64,000 nt of DNA from an uncultured Chloroflexota bacterium (GCA_937967325.1 CALBSQ010000235.1:1-64000); one strand, 5' to 3'; positions 16,006 to 25,459 are shown, numbered from the stretch's first letter. Numbers and translations: made by a program. The notes: a model not told the origin generated them from the letters alone.

Positions 16006-17970
16006 CTAGCGGGCGGTCGCCATGTTGGAAGGACTGGACAGGTGGCCCTGCTGATCGTTAGCCTGCACGTAGTAGACGTACAGGCCGGTTGGTGCGGCCG
16101 AAGAGTCTGTGAAGGTGGCCTGGCTGCTGGTACCCACCAGCGTGAAATGCCCGCCAAGTTCGTTGGCCTTCGTCACCACGCTGGGATCTAGCGTGTGCGG
16201 CAACCGAGCCAGTTGAGTCGGGTCCACGGTCATCCGGTAGATGTTATAGCCTGCTGCACCGCTAACGGCGTTCCAGGTCAGAACCGCGCCGTTACTCCCG
16301 TGCTGGACCTGCAGCCCACTCGGGGACCCTGCCGTAGCGGGTGCGGGGTTCGACGACGTGGCCGCGTTGTGGGCCTGGCCGGCGGCGACCCGGCTGCCGG
16401 AACTCGGGGCCGCGTTGTGGGCTTGGCCGGCCGATGCCCGTCCGGCGACGGCCCGACTGATAACGCTCGGGGCCGTGGTATGCACCTGGCTGGCGGCGGC
16501 TCGAGTGACGGCACCGGCTGCCGAGCTCAGATACACCTCGGTGCCAAAGGCATCGTTGGCGGTACCGACAAACAGCCCCACCGGGGTGGATGCCATCGTG
16601 CGAATGCCGAAGTTGAGCGGATCGCCGAATCCGTTACGCGTCACCGGAGTCCAAGTCACTCCGTCTTGAGTCGACCACAGATCGGCGCCGAATTCGTTCC
16701 AGAGCGACGGGAAGATGACTGCCAAATACCAGAAGAAGACACTGACGTCGTTCGTCCCCACGTACAGCATCCCATTGTAATCTTCCATGCGCCAAATGTG
16801 GATATCGAAGAAGTTGTTGAAGTCGTCACCGATGTTGCTGATGGGCGTCTTTTGAGCGGTCGCGCTGCCGACGACGATATCCCAAGTGTCGTCAGGGTTA
16901 ATCCGGATGATCTCGCAGGCCGGCAAGGCGTTATTGGCGATCTCGTCGCCCGTACCGACGTAGAGCTTACCGTTGAACACGTGCATAGACACCACCGATT
17001 GCATGGTCGCACCACGACCTCCCCCGCCAGTCACGACGGGAGTGAACGTAAAGGGTGAGCCGGTAGCATCGGTCTTGACGACCGAGAAGCCGTTGTGGAC
17101 GTCGCCGTTACCCAGGTACAGCTTCAGGCCCTGGCTGTCCGTGAACGTGTTCAGCTCATACACATGCGTGTCATTTGGACTGAGCTGGACGAAATGCACA
17201 TCGTTCACGTTCGTCGCGAAAGGATTCTGTACCTGCATGAGCACGCCGTCACCAATCAGGTCGGGGCTGGCCGTCACGTAAAGGTTGTTGTTGTAGACCG
17301 CCATTGCCCGATAGCTGACGATGTGATCGTTGTCCTTATTCCAATCATTGATCGTCGTGGCGCCGCTCGGAATCGTGGTGAAATTGACCCCATCCGTCGA
17401 CCTGAGAAGGTCCGGCCCAGGAATGCCAGGGAGGTACTCGCTCGCCGTGGCTCCCGCGACGAATAGGGTGGGAGTGTTGTTGTTGGTGGGATCGCTCATC
17501 ACGATCATGTTGCGGTAGCCGATGTCATTGGCAACGAACTTACCCGGGGCATTCGGATTGGGGATCGTAGCCGGCGACTGGTACACCCTTACCCACGGAG
17601 TTGCAGCCCCGGGCGTGTACTGCCAGATCTCCGCCTGCAGGCTGAGATCGGTAGGATCGGCGGGACACGTTTCGAGCAAACCGGGGTTCGTCTCATATGG
17701 AGCCAGTTTGTAAAAGGCCAGAGTCTCCTGTTCGACACAGGCAAACTCACGATTGGTACCCACGTAAAGCTTCCCATTGAACCACTGCATCGACCAGGAA
17801 AAGCTGTTCCGATAGTCGCCGAATCCTCCATGGCTAATCTGGGTAAACTGGGGCACGGCGGCTTGGGCGTTCACCGTGCTTGCCGGCAAAAGTGCCACGA
17901 GGATCGGAACAAGAACGAGTGTCCTGAGCCAGGACGCCCGCCGACCAACAAACAGTCTGAGATTCCCCAT
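16006..17970 (-). CDS. Large secreted beta-propeller-like protein with C-terminal fibronectin type III domain
   Basis: About 654 aa. The start at ATG 17970 has GAGGAG 7 nt upstream. A signal peptide ends near STVNAQA. The following 440 residues have repeated NGKLYVGT-type strands (FNGKLYVGTNRE, FNGKLYVGTGDE, YNGMLYVGTNDV), as in large secreted propeller-like proteins of unknown role. Next is a linker of about 70 residues with imperfect repeats of AAGQAHNAA. A fibronectin type III domain follows (SGLQVQHGSNGAVLTWNAV, YNIYRM, YVYYVQANDQQG). This fits a surface or extracellular binding protein. It is downstream of the glycolipid-type cluster, 58 bp after the last glycosyltransferase, and could be transcribed with it or separately. 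Confidence 0.78.
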   Translation of the reverse strand: MGNLRLFVGRRASWLRTLVLVPILVALLPASTVNAQAAVPQFTQISHGGFGDYRNSFSWSMQWFNGKLYVGTNREFACVEQETLAFYKLAPYETNPGLLETCPADPTDLSLQAEIWQYTPGAATPWVRVYQSPATIPNPNAPGKFVANDIGYRNMIVMSDPTNNNTPTLFVAGATASEYLPGIPGPDLLRSTDGVNFTTIPSGATTINDWNKDNDHIVSYRAMAVYNNNLYVTASPDLIGDGVLMQVQNPFATNVNDVHFVQLSPNDTHVYELNTFTDSQGLKLYLGNGDVHNGFSVVKTDATGSPFTFTPVVTGGGGRGATMQSVVSMHVFNGKLYVGTGDEIANNALPACEIIRINPDDTWDIVVGSATAQKTPISNIGDDFNNFFDIHIWRMEDYNGMLYVGTNDVSVFFWYLAVIFPSLWNEFGADLWSTQDGVTWTPVTRNGFGDPLNFGIRTMASTPVGLFVGTANDAFGTEVYLSSAAGAVTRAAASQVHTTAPSVISRAVAGRASAGQAHNAAPSSGSRVAAGQAHNAATSSNPAPATAGSPSGLQVQHGSNGAVLTWNAVSGAAGYNIYRMTVDPTQLARLPHTLDPSVVTKANELGGHFTLVGTSSQATFTDSSAAPTGLYVYYVQANDQQGHLSSPSNMATAR

Positions 17971-18028
17971 CTCTGGTCTCCTCACACCTTGACTTTCCAC
18001 TGGAGGCCACGGCGTTCCGTGGCACTGC

Positions 18029-19345
18029 TTACGCCACTGATGTTACCGTTACAGGGACTAACTGCTCTAGGCATACCGCCGCGCCCATGGGTCCCGGCGC
18101 GGCCGCCAAATCTGCCGCCAGCCGTCGCGCGTTTTCCTGAAACCTCGGCTCTGTCAGCACCCGCGTCACTGCCGCCCGCAGCCGCTCCGGCGTGCATTGC
18201 CGCGGCGATAGGCGGATCCCCGCGCCCACTTCCACCACCCGCTGGGCGTTATCCGGCTTGTCTGAATGGGTCGGTACCACGACCATCGGCACGCCCGCCT
18301 GCAACGCCGCCAGCACAGTCCCCGCTCCGCCGGTGGTAACCAGCGCGGCGCAGCGCGGAAGCAAATCAGCGTGGCTTACCCACCGTTCCACCCGGATGTT
18401 GGCGGCGCCATGCCCCAACTGGAGTGTTGTCGGATCGCGATGCCGTCCCGTTGTTAGCACCACTTCTATCGGTAGGTTGGCCAACCCCTGCGCCGCTGCT
18501 CGCAAGACGTACGCATCCTGCTCGTGAGCCGTCCCTTCCGTCACATGCACCAACGGTCGTTCCGCCGGCAGCTCGTTTAGCCAGACAGGCGCTGATTCTG
18601 GCGTGGGCCTGTTCCACACGCACGGCCCGACGTACTGCACACTTGCCGGCAAATCACGCCGATTATAGTCCAACGCCGGCACACTCGGTATGACAAAGAG
18701 GGGCAAGCGTCCAAGGAACGAGTTCACGGAGCAGCTCAGCGGCGGCAGACCGAACTGGGCCCGGACGGCGTCCAGCCGCCGACGAAACGCGCGGGAAAAT
18801 AGTCTGATACCGGCTCCTACCACTTGGGCGCGCAGTCGCGCCCACGGGTTACGAGGCGGTGGCAGACCGGGACCCCAGGGCGGTGCGTCCCGTCCCTCAA
18901 TGGGACAGCCGATCAGAAAAGATGCGACGGCAACGGGCAGGTGCGTGGTCTCCCAAAGCACGAGCGAGGGACCCCACAATACCGGGTCAGTGGCGAGCAC
19001 GTCGGGGCGCCAGGTGCGAATGATCTCCTTCAGGTCAGTCACCTGATCCGGGATCGTCCCCAACAGCCATTCCTGAAACACCTGACGGGTACGGTCGCGC
19101 GACGCGGCCGCCCCCACTTTTCGGCTATCTATGCGTTCGGTACGGGTCGCAATGTCCAGGACACGAGCTTCGTCGACCCGCCGAAAGGGAAAGGCGGTCA
19201 GCCCCTCGCCGGCTAGCAATGGCTGCATGCGCGAGCCCGAGTAGAACGCGACATCGTGGCCGCGGTCGCGCAGCGCCATGGCCATGCTGATCTGCGGTAA
19301 GATGTGCCCGAAAAATGGCCAAGTGGCGAACAAGAAACGCGCCAC
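18029..19345 (-). CDS. MGT/UGT-family glycosyltransferase (GT1 type), copy 1
   Basis: About 438 aa from GTG 19345, which has GAAGGG 6 nt upstream and gives the typical N-terminus VARFLFATWPFFGHI with the catalytic His of GT1 enzymes. The C-terminal nucleotide-sugar domain has TTGGAGTVLAALQAGVPMV and DKPDNAQRV, the donor-binding block of macrolide/phenolic-glycolipid transferases. These enzymes move a sugar from a nucleotide donor to a lipid or polyketide hydroxyl. It is closely similar to the enzyme at 20263-21570, with a methyltransferase between, an order expected for building and O-methylating a short sugar chain on a lipid. Intergenic gaps are 25 bp upstream. It is the last gene of the cluster by spacing. 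Confidence 0.9.
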   Translation of the reverse strand: MARFLFATWPFFGHILPQISMAMALRDRGHDVAFYSGSRMQPLLAGEGLTAFPFRRVDEARVLDIATRTERIDSRKVGAAASRDRTRQVFQEWLLGTIPDQVTDLKEIIRTWRPDVLATDPVLWGPSLVLWETTHLPVAVASFLIGCPIEGRDAPPWGPGLPPPRNPWARLRAQVVGAGIRLFSRAFRRRLDAVRAQFGLPPLSCSVNSFLGRLPLFVIPSVPALDYNRRDLPASVQYVGPCVWNRPTPESAPVWLNELPAERPLVHVTEGTAHEQDAYVLRAAAQGLANLPIEVVLTTGRHRDPTTLQLGHGAANIRVERWVSHADLLPRCAALVTTGGAGTVLAALQAGVPMVVVPTHSDKPDNAQRVVEVGAGIRLSPRQCTPERLRAAVTRVLTEPRFQENARRLAADLAAAPGPMGAAVCLEQLVPVTVTSVA

Positions 19346-19370
19346 GCTCAGCCCTTCCCGAACTTCAGTA

Positions 19371-20207
19371 TCATACGGCACGGGCTCGTAGCGTGAGATG
19401 ATAGCCCGAAGGTCCGACAGGCACGAGATCGTCCACGACGTACGCGAGGAAATGAAGGAACCGAAGACGCGGGTAGGCCCTTTGACATCCGAGCAACGCG
19501 AAGAAGACAATAGTCAGCAGCAGGTCCAGCAGCTCAGACACGCCTGTACCCGTGCGCGCCACACGGTCAATGGAAAAGCCCGGCCCGAGGAGGTCACGCG
19601 CTTCCTCGAGGCTAAAGTGGCGATGTGTTCCGGTAGCCGACTCGTCGTAGGACACCAGCGGTGGCCAGGACCGCCAGCGGCGGCGCAGCGCTGTGTAGGC
19701 GTTGTACGGGTCAAGGCTAGCCAGCAGGCCGCTATTGGGCACGCTCATTACAAGGCTCCCACCATCGCGCAACACCCGCCGGGCCTCCGCCAGCACCGCG
19801 TGCGCGTCGGCAACGTGTTCCACGACATCAAGCATGATGACCGCATCGACCGCCGCGGTGGCAAATGGGAGAGCGGCGGCATCCGCCCTGACCACGGGCA
19901 CCCATGGGTAGAGGCGGGTCGCCTGCTCTAAGTGCTCGGGATCCCGCTCCACGCCGATGATGCATTTGGTGCGGTAGCCGTGCCCGGTCATCGCCGCCGT
20001 GCCGTACCCGAAGGCACACCCGACATCGACCCCGTACCGGGCATCGGGCGGTAGCCACCGGCGCGCGCGGCCCCAGCGTCCGAGATGGGACACGAGACGC
20101 GGTCGCCGGACTCGTTTCGGCCGTTCACTCTTTAGGGCCAATTGGTCTCGAGCAGCCAACTGCAACCGAAGGTGAGACAACCCCACCGACAGGCCGAGGA
20201 AGCTCAC
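19371..20207 (-). CDS. Class I SAM-dependent methyltransferase
   Basis: 278 aa. The SAM motif I is VDVGCAFGYGTAAM, followed by acidic GVERD, then AVIMLDVVEHV (motif II/post) and LRDGGSLVMSVPN (motif III). It is a Methyltransf_11-type fold, seen both in lipid/quinone methylation and in sugar O-methylation of glycolipids. The start is GTG with AAGGAG 6 nt upstream. The C-terminal 60 residues contain a hydrophobic helix (LLLTIVFFALLG) that could bind membrane. Its place between two related glycosyltransferases suggests O-methylation of the sugar or aglycone of the cluster product. The target is inferred from context only. Confidence 0.88.
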   Translation of the reverse strand: MSFLGLSVGLSHLRLQLAARDQLALKSERPKRVRRPRLVSHLGRWGRARRWLPPDARYGVDVGCAFGYGTAAMTGHGYRTKCIIGVERDPEHLEQATRLYPWVPVVRADAAALPFATAAVDAVIMLDVVEHVADAHAVLAEARRVLRDGGSLVMSVPNSGLLASLDPYNAYTALRRRWRSWPPLVSYDESATGTHRHFSLEEARDLLGPGFSIDRVARTGTGVSELLDLLLTIVFFALLGCQRAYPRLRFLHFLAYVVDDLVPVGPSGYHLTLRARAV

Positions 20208-20262
20208 ACGATGCTCCTTAGAACCACCGTGTCATTACTTTCCGACAGCATCGGTTGCCCGC

Positions 20263-21570
20263 TCACCTCGCCACCGTCCGCGTCGTGCGCAAGACCAGCT
20301 CCTCCAACAGTGGCGCTGCCCCTTTCGGCCCGGGCGCCGCCGCCAGCTCCCCTGCCAATCGCTCAGCATTGACCTTGAAGCTCGGCTCCGCCAGCACATG
20401 CTCCACAGCCGCCCGTAGCCGCTCGGACGTGCACCGTTTCGGCGACAATCGAATGCCGGCTCCTACTTGCACCACCCGCTGAGCATTGTCCGGCTTGTCC
20501 CAATGCGTCGGCACGATGACCATGGGGACGCCCGCTTGCAAGGCGGCCAGTACGGTCCCTGCCCCTCCAGTCGTTACCAGCGCTGCGCAGCGGGGCAACA
20601 GGTCGGCGTGGCTCACCCACTGCTCCAATCGTACATTCGGGGCCAGTGAACCCAGGTTCAGCGTCGCCGGGTCGCGTTGACGCCCGGTCGTCGCCACGAC
20701 CTGCACGGGCAGCCGCGCCAGTCCATGAACCGCCGCTCGCAGCACAAAGGGATCCTGATAGTGCAGCGTTCCCTCGGTGACATGTACCAGCGGGCGGTCT
20801 GTGGGCAAATCCTGCAGCCAGGCCGGAGCTGTCTCCCCGGTCGCTTTGTTCCAAACGCACGGACCCACATAATGCACACACGGCGGAAGATCGTGGCGAC
20901 CGTAGTCGAGCTCGGCGATGCTGGGAACCATGTAGAGGGGCAACCGGCCGGTGAAGCTGTTCACCGAACAGCCCATCGGCGGCAGCCCGTAGCCGGCGCG
21001 CATCTGATCCAACTGGCGGCGGAATCCCCTGGCCGCGACGTCGATGATCGTGCCGTAGGCGCGCGCGACCAGCCGGGTCAGCAGGGTGCGCGGCGGCCGC
21101 AGCCCCAAACCCCACGGAGGCGCGTCTGTGCCGTCGATCAGGCAGCCCATCAATGTCGACGAGATCGCCACCGGGAGGCCCGTGGTCTCTCCCAGCACCA
21201 GTATGGGCGCCCAGACGCTGGTCTCCGTCACGAGCACATTAGGATGCCAGGCGTCCAGTATCTCCCGCAGGTCCGCGACCTGATCGGGAACCGTCCCGGC
21301 CCACCACTCTTGGGTCACTCGCCGCATCAGCCGGGGCGTCGACCCGCCCGTCGCTCGCTCGGTCACGGCGCGGATGACGTCCCAGACCAGCGCCTCGTCG
21401 ACGCGCCGAAACGGAAAGACGCGCATGCCTTCGCCATCGAGCAAGGCAGCCGCACTGGCCCCAGTATAGAATGCCACCTCGTGGCCCCGCGAGCGCAACT
21501 CCATCGCTGTGCCCATCTGCGGCTGGATGTGCGAGGTGAGCGGCCAGATGGTAAAGAGAAATCGCGCCAT
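20263..21570 (-). CDS. MGT/UGT-family glycosyltransferase (GT1 type), copy 2
   Basis: 435 aa. It begins ARFLFTIWPLTSHI with the catalytic His, and contains TTGGAGTVLAALQAGVPMV and DKPDNAQRVV in the donor domain. It is clearly homologous to the enzyme at 18029-19345 along its length, so the pair arose by duplication and may add successive sugars. Its ATG overlaps the stop of the upstream SDR (TGATG), so translation is probably coupled. The ribosome site is weak, consistent with coupling. The acceptor is probably the product of the two synthases upstream. Confidence 0.9.
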   Translation of the reverse strand: MARFLFTIWPLTSHIQPQMGTAMELRSRGHEVAFYTGASAAALLDGEGMRVFPFRRVDEALVWDVIRAVTERATGGSTPRLMRRVTQEWWAGTVPDQVADLREILDAWHPNVLVTETSVWAPILVLGETTGLPVAISSTLMGCLIDGTDAPPWGLGLRPPRTLLTRLVARAYGTIIDVAARGFRRQLDQMRAGYGLPPMGCSVNSFTGRLPLYMVPSIAELDYGRHDLPPCVHYVGPCVWNKATGETAPAWLQDLPTDRPLVHVTEGTLHYQDPFVLRAAVHGLARLPVQVVATTGRQRDPATLNLGSLAPNVRLEQWVSHADLLPRCAALVTTGGAGTVLAALQAGVPMVIVPTHWDKPDNAQRVVQVGAGIRLSPKRCTSERLRAAVEHVLAEPSFKVNAERLAGELAAAPGPKGAAPLLEELVLRTTRTVAR

Positions 21571-22523
21571 CAGCGACTACTTTCAGTACCCGCGTCTCCC
21601 CTCTCCTCGTGGGAGAGGGGTTGGGGGTGAGGTTTCCCTTCATCTCCGGTGAGCTGGCGAACCAGCGAGCCAAAGTAGAACCGCTCGAACAGCTCGTTCG
21701 GCAGATAGCGCCGAAGCAGGATCGCCGCCGCCGCGGGACGGCCGACGACGTAGCGCATCCGTGGACGAGGCGTCGTCAGGGCGTGATGGACGGTCCGCGC
21801 CACGTCCACCGGCCGCGTCTTGGATCGCTCGACGATGCGGTCGGCGATCTTCTCGTGCGCCGCGAACAGCCGCTGGTATGGACTCTCCGGCGTGAGGGCG
21901 CGCTGCGCCGTGCCACGATTGATCGTCCAGCGAGTGGTCTTGATGATGCCGGGCTCGACGATGATGGACTGGAGGCCGAAGGGCGCAATCTCCAGGGCGA
22001 GCGCCTCTGCCATGCCCTCCTGGGCGAACTTGCTGCCGCAATAGGCCGACAGCCCGAAGGAGGAGATCCGCCCGCCGACGGAGCTTATGGTGACGATCCG
22101 ACCGCGACCAGCGGCGCGCATAGACGGCAACACCCGCTGTGTGACCGCCATGGTCCCAAACACATTGGTCTCGAAGACCCGCCGCACCTCGTCCAGCGAC
22201 AAATCCTCCAGACACCCGCGCAGCCCGATGCCGGCATTGTTCACCAGTGCGTAGATGCCGCCTGTCCCTTCGCCGACCGTCGTCACGGCCGTGTCGATGC
22301 TGGCAGGATCGGTGACGTCCAGCGCCAGCACCTCGAGCCCGACGTCGCGCTGCTGGGCCATCTGGAGGATCTCCGCCCGAGCGGTGAGGTTGCGCACCGT
22401 CGCGTAGACCTTGAAGCCGCGCTCCGCGAGGTAGAGCGCCGTCTCCAGACCAAGCCCACTGGAACAGCCGGTGACGATGACCACGTCGCCAGCGGCAGCT
22501 TTCTGACTATGCATCCGCTGCAT
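21570..22523 (-). CDS. Short-chain dehydrogenase with repeat-derived C-terminal tail
   Basis: About 317 aa from ATG 22523. It has TGCSSGLG, LVNNAGIG, the catalytic Ser in VTISSVGG and YCGSKFA (Tyr-x3-Lys). It resembles SDRs acting on lipids or ketoacyl chains. A longer form from 22646 overlaps the hydrolase stop by ATGA, but its extra 41 residues are Pro/Arg-rich and look like translated repeat DNA. The last 15 residues (KPHPQPLSHEERG and following) are translated from an intergenic palindromic repeat, so the natural stop seems to have been displaced by repeat insertion. It may reduce a keto group of the cluster product. Confidence 0.82.
   Translation of the reverse strand: MQRMHSQKAAAGDVVIVTGCSSGLGLETALYLAERGFKVYATVRNLTARAEILQMAQQRDVGLEVLALDVTDPASIDTAVTTVGEGTGGIYALVNNAGIGLRGCLEDLSLDEVRRVFETNVFGTMAVTQRVLPSMRAAGRGRIVTISSVGGRISSFGLSAYCGSKFAQEGMAEALALEIAPFGLQSIIVEPGIIKTTRWTINRGTAQRALTPESPYQRLFAAHEKIADRIVERSKTRPVDVARTVHHALTTPRPRMRYVVGRPAAAAILLRRYLPNELFERFYFGSLVRQLTGDEGKPHPQPLSHEERGDAGTESSR
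21595..21645. repeat. Palindromic repeat fragment inside the SDR 3' end
   Basis: A 9-bp stem (21598-21606 with 21612-21620, loop of 5 nt) is followed by GGTTGGGGGTGAGG. Translated leftward it gives HPQPLSHEERG, a peptide signature of a repeat dispersed in many bacterial genomes. It is similar in style, not identical, to the CCTCTCCCC elements at 47196 and 56353. It is read as the last codons of the SDR. Confidence 0.6.
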
Positions 22524-22642
22524 AGCTCGCGCACGTCCTTCCGTTGGCGCTCCTCCTCTCCGCGGTACGGTAAGCAGGTGAGGTCCGGAGAGGACTGGTG
22601 GTGAGGTTGCCCGGCGCGACCAAGCCAGGCTATTCGTACCGC

Positions 22643-23506
22643 TCATTCTGACCCTGCCTTACCGTTCGCGTTTGCCAACGTCACCTCCGGCTTCAACGCT
22701 GTCAGGATTTGCTGCGCCACCAGCTCCGGCTGCTCGAGCGGACCGAAATGCCCCAGCTCCGTGCGCGGCAGCAAGACGCCGGTGGCGTGTGGCAGGTGGG
22801 CGAGCAGGTAATGATAGGTCCCCAGGAAAGCGGAGGTCTCGTTGTCGATGAGCAGGACCGGCGTCTGGATGCGCTCGATGCTCTCCAGCGTCAAGGTTCC
22901 AACCGTGTCGTAGTCCTGCGACACCGTGGTGGTCTCCAAGAGGCGCAGGAAGGGGCGGGCATTGCGCGGCAGGCCGTTGAGCGGCCCCCAACGCTTGGGT
23001 ACTTCAAGGCTGAGGCGCAGCAGGTAGTTCATGTCGCTGCGTCGCTCCTTAGGGACGGTCAGGCCGGACTCCTCCAGCACCTTCACCCAGTAGTCCCAGC
23101 CCTCCCAGTCGTCTCGACTGCGCAGGCGGATCAGGGCCGGCAGCGCCGGCTCGATCGCGATAACCTGACGCACCCGCTCGGGACAACGATGGGCCGCGTA
23201 GAGCGCGATGTCGGCGCCATAGCTGTGGCCGACAAGGTAGGGTTGTCGGATGTCGAGGACGTCGAGCAACTCCACTAGATCGCCGGCCATGTCGTCTGCC
23301 GTATAGCCCGCGGGCGTGATCTCGCTATACCCGTGGCCCCGCAAATCGTAGGTGAGGATTCGAAAATGGTCCCACAAGGCCGGCACGATATGCAGGTGCC
23401 AGACGGCCAGATTGCCGGTGAGGCCGTGGATCATGACCACGTCCGGACCGTCACCCGCGATTTGGTAGTGCAGCTTGTGGCCGCCGGGCAACTGTACCTT
23501 GGGCAT
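22643..23506 (-). CDS. Alpha/beta hydrolase
   Basis: 287 aa, full length for the alpha/beta hydrolase fold. Motifs: oxyanion HG in MIHGLTGN, the nucleophile Ser in VGHSYGAD, Asp probably in LLIDNETS, and His in ELGHFGPLEQPE. DLRGHGYSE is a family signature. It has no signal peptide. In the cluster it is well placed to release the acyl chain from the synthases as a type II thioesterase-like enzyme, since neither giant protein ends in a thioesterase. It could also hydrolyse an ester intermediate. It starts 19 bp after the phosphodiesterase stop. Confidence 0.87.
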   Translation of the reverse strand: MPKVQLPGGHKLHYQIAGDGPDVVMIHGLTGNLAVWHLHIVPALWDHFRILTYDLRGHGYSEITPAGYTADDMAGDLVELLDVLDIRQPYLVGHSYGADIALYAAHRCPERVRQVIAIEPALPALIRLRSRDDWEGWDYWVKVLEESGLTVPKERRSDMNYLLRLSLEVPKRWGPLNGLPRNARPFLRLLETTTVSQDYDTVGTLTLESIERIQTPVLLIDNETSAFLGTYHYLLAHLPHATGVLLPRTELGHFGPLEQPELVAQQILTALKPEVTLANANGKAGSE

Positions 23507-23525
23507 TCCTAGTCCCTACTGGCCT

Positions 23526-25151
23526 TCAGTCGACGTAGCCGAGCGCGCGCAGGCGCGCCATTACGGCGGCCTCGTCGTCGGCTTCCAGGTGCGGCTCAGG
23601 TACTCCTGCCCCATCGCGGGGCAACGTCCCCTGACCCGTCGCCGTCCGAACCGGACGCTCGTGAAGCGCTGCCGGCTCGAAGACTTCATCAGGAAACCGT
23701 CCCGTCATGTCGTCCGGAACGGGGACCTCAGCGCTATAGAGCAGCAGTGGCGCAACATCCACGATAGAGAGGTCCGGCAGCGAAGCCCCCCGCCGGATGC
23801 CGGGCCCCGAAGCGAGGAAGATCCCCTCTGGACGGTGATTCCCCGCGACCTCACGGCGCCGGCTCAACAATGTATCGGATCGGAGGATGGAGACGGCGCC
23901 GCCATCGGCCAAGGACAGCGTGAGGTCCGGCGCCAGCGACTCGAACGGGCCGGCGAATACCTCATCCCGCGTATGTACCGCCTCGACAACGGGGCGCCCC
24001 GTGACGGGATGACGAAGCGCGCGCAGGCCATCGATGAGTCGCCGCTGAATCTGGCGATACGACTCCGACCCCGCGCCGTTCGCCCCACCGAGCGAGCGAT
24101 CGACAATGTGGATGCCGAGGCTGCTCGGCGTGGCGGCATAGGCGACGGTCCGCTCCCAATCGAGCTCATAGACGTGCCTCGCGATCTGGCCCATGCCCAG
24201 CCGGGGCGATTGGTCCGCCGACCCACCGCTTTTCCTCGTCGGCGCCGTATCAGCGACCCAGGCCAGGAAACCCTGCTGCTCCAGCCAGGCATTGACGAAG
24301 AACACATCGGAAGCCGGACCGCCGCCGTGGTCGGACGCCAGAACCACCGTGGCCCCGGGACCGGCCAGATCCACTATCTCGGCGATGGCGGCGTCAAGCT
24401 GCCGGAAGTAGCGCTCGCAGAGCTGACTGATCTGTTGTTCCCAAGCGGACGGCCTCGCCACCTGGAAAGCCGGATCGATGAATCGCCAGCAGAGGTGGTG
24501 AAGCTTGTCCACGCCGTCAAACATGATGCCAATAAGGTCGGCCGGCTCCGTCTGCATCAAGTAGCGGAGGATGTCCAGCCAGCGCTGCTCCCGCCTCGTG
24601 TGCAGGGATACCCAGTCGGCGTACTCCTCGGACGCGCAGCCTTCGATCGCCTTTTCTTCCAGGGCCATGTCCAGTGCGAGCTCACGCGGGCTAAATGACG
24701 GAAGCGCGCGCAATCGGTCGAAGAGTCCCGGCGGGTGGCAGCCGAGACGCAGCTGTCGCCAAGGCATCCAGCCTCCCGGCACGATACAACCGTCGACGGC
24801 CGGAGCCGGAAACGTCACCGGAAAGTTGAGCGCGATCACCCGCTTGCCGTGGTCACTGGCCAGCGACCAGATGGTGGCGCTGCCAATATCCCGCGAGTCG
24901 GCCAGTCGCACAAAGTCGCTGTCAACAGAATCTCGTTGGAAGAAGTCGAACACGCCGTGCTGGCCGGGCCGCTTGCCGGTCATCAGCGATGTCCAGGCCG
25001 GTGGCGTCAGGGCCGGGATGACCGAGCGCAGCTTCGCTCGCACGCCGCGTTGCGCAAAATGGCGCAAGAAGGGCATCACCCCCCGCTCCATCAGCGGGTC
25101 CAGGATAGTAAAGGTAGCGCCGTCGAGACCGATCAGAACCGCCTTCGGCAT
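23526..25151 (-). CDS. Alkaline-phosphatase-superfamily (type I phosphodiesterase-like) hydrolase
   Basis: 541 aa. It begins PKAVLIGLDGATF, where Asp is the first metal ligand, then ALTPPAWTSLMTGKRPGQHG with the Thr/Ser nucleophile region. DGVDKLHH, LASDHGGG and the later NHRPEGIF complete the two-zinc site. This family cleaves phosphodiesters or phosphomonoesters. The start overlaps the ACP stop (TGATG), so it is probably translationally coupled. Related enzymes sit in many glycolipid and secondary-lipid clusters and might hydrolyse a phospho-sugar or phospholipid intermediate. No signal peptide is visible. The exact substrate is unknown. Confidence 0.85.
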   Translation of the reverse strand: MPKAVLIGLDGATFTILDPLMERGVMPFLRHFAQRGVRAKLRSVIPALTPPAWTSLMTGKRPGQHGVFDFFQRDSVDSDFVRLADSRDIGSATIWSLASDHGKRVIALNFPVTFPAPAVDGCIVPGGWMPWRQLRLGCHPPGLFDRLRALPSFSPRELALDMALEEKAIEGCASEEYADWVSLHTRREQRWLDILRYLMQTEPADLIGIMFDGVDKLHHLCWRFIDPAFQVARPSAWEQQISQLCERYFRQLDAAIAEIVDLAGPGATVVLASDHGGGPASDVFFVNAWLEQQGFLAWVADTAPTRKSGGSADQSPRLGMGQIARHVYELDWERTVAYAATPSSLGIHIVDRSLGGANGAGSESYRQIQRRLIDGLRALRHPVTGRPVVEAVHTRDEVFAGPFESLAPDLTLSLADGGAVSILRSDTLLSRRREVAGNHRPEGIFLASGPGIRRGASLPDLSIVDVAPLLLYSAEVPVPDDMTGRFPDEVFEPAALHERPVRTATGQGTLPRDGAGVPEPHLEADDEAAVMARLRALGYVD

Positions 25152-25459
25152 CAACGGGCCCTTGTGGGGGCCGTCAGCCCACTGTGCCGGCAAACGAAGC
25201 TGACCAACTCCTGGACCGACACGTCCCGATCCTGCACGGGCCGCTGTCCGATCTCGGCGAGGAACTCGGCAAAGGGCAGACGACCGTAGCGCTGCTGGAT
25301 AGAGGTGCCCAGGACCACCAGATCGAGCGACTCCAATCCCACGTCACCAAGCAGGCGAGTCTCGGGTGTGATCGGATCGCCATATTCCCAATCGCCGGCC
25401 AACTGGCTCATCATGTCCAGAAGCTCATCGCGCACCTGCGCTTCTGACTGCCACGTCAT
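25151..25459 (-). CDS. Stand-alone acyl carrier protein of the synthase cluster
   Basis: 102 aa. The carrier motif is DVGLESLDLV, with Ser as the phosphopantetheine site. The start has AGGAG 8 nt upstream. It follows the smaller synthase by 99 bp, in which there is a hairpin (25498-25536). The smaller synthase carries KS, AT, DH and a phosphopantetheinyl transferase but no carrier domain that I can find. This protein is therefore the obvious partner for it. The C-terminal 30 residues beyond a normal ACP contain two Cys-flanked turns of no clear family. Confidence 0.9.
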   Translation of the reverse strand: MTWQSEAQVRDELLDMMSQLAGDWEYGDPITPETRLLGDVGLESLDLVVLGTSIQQRYGRLPFAEFLAEIGQRPVQDRDVSVQELVSFVCRHSGLTAPTRAR

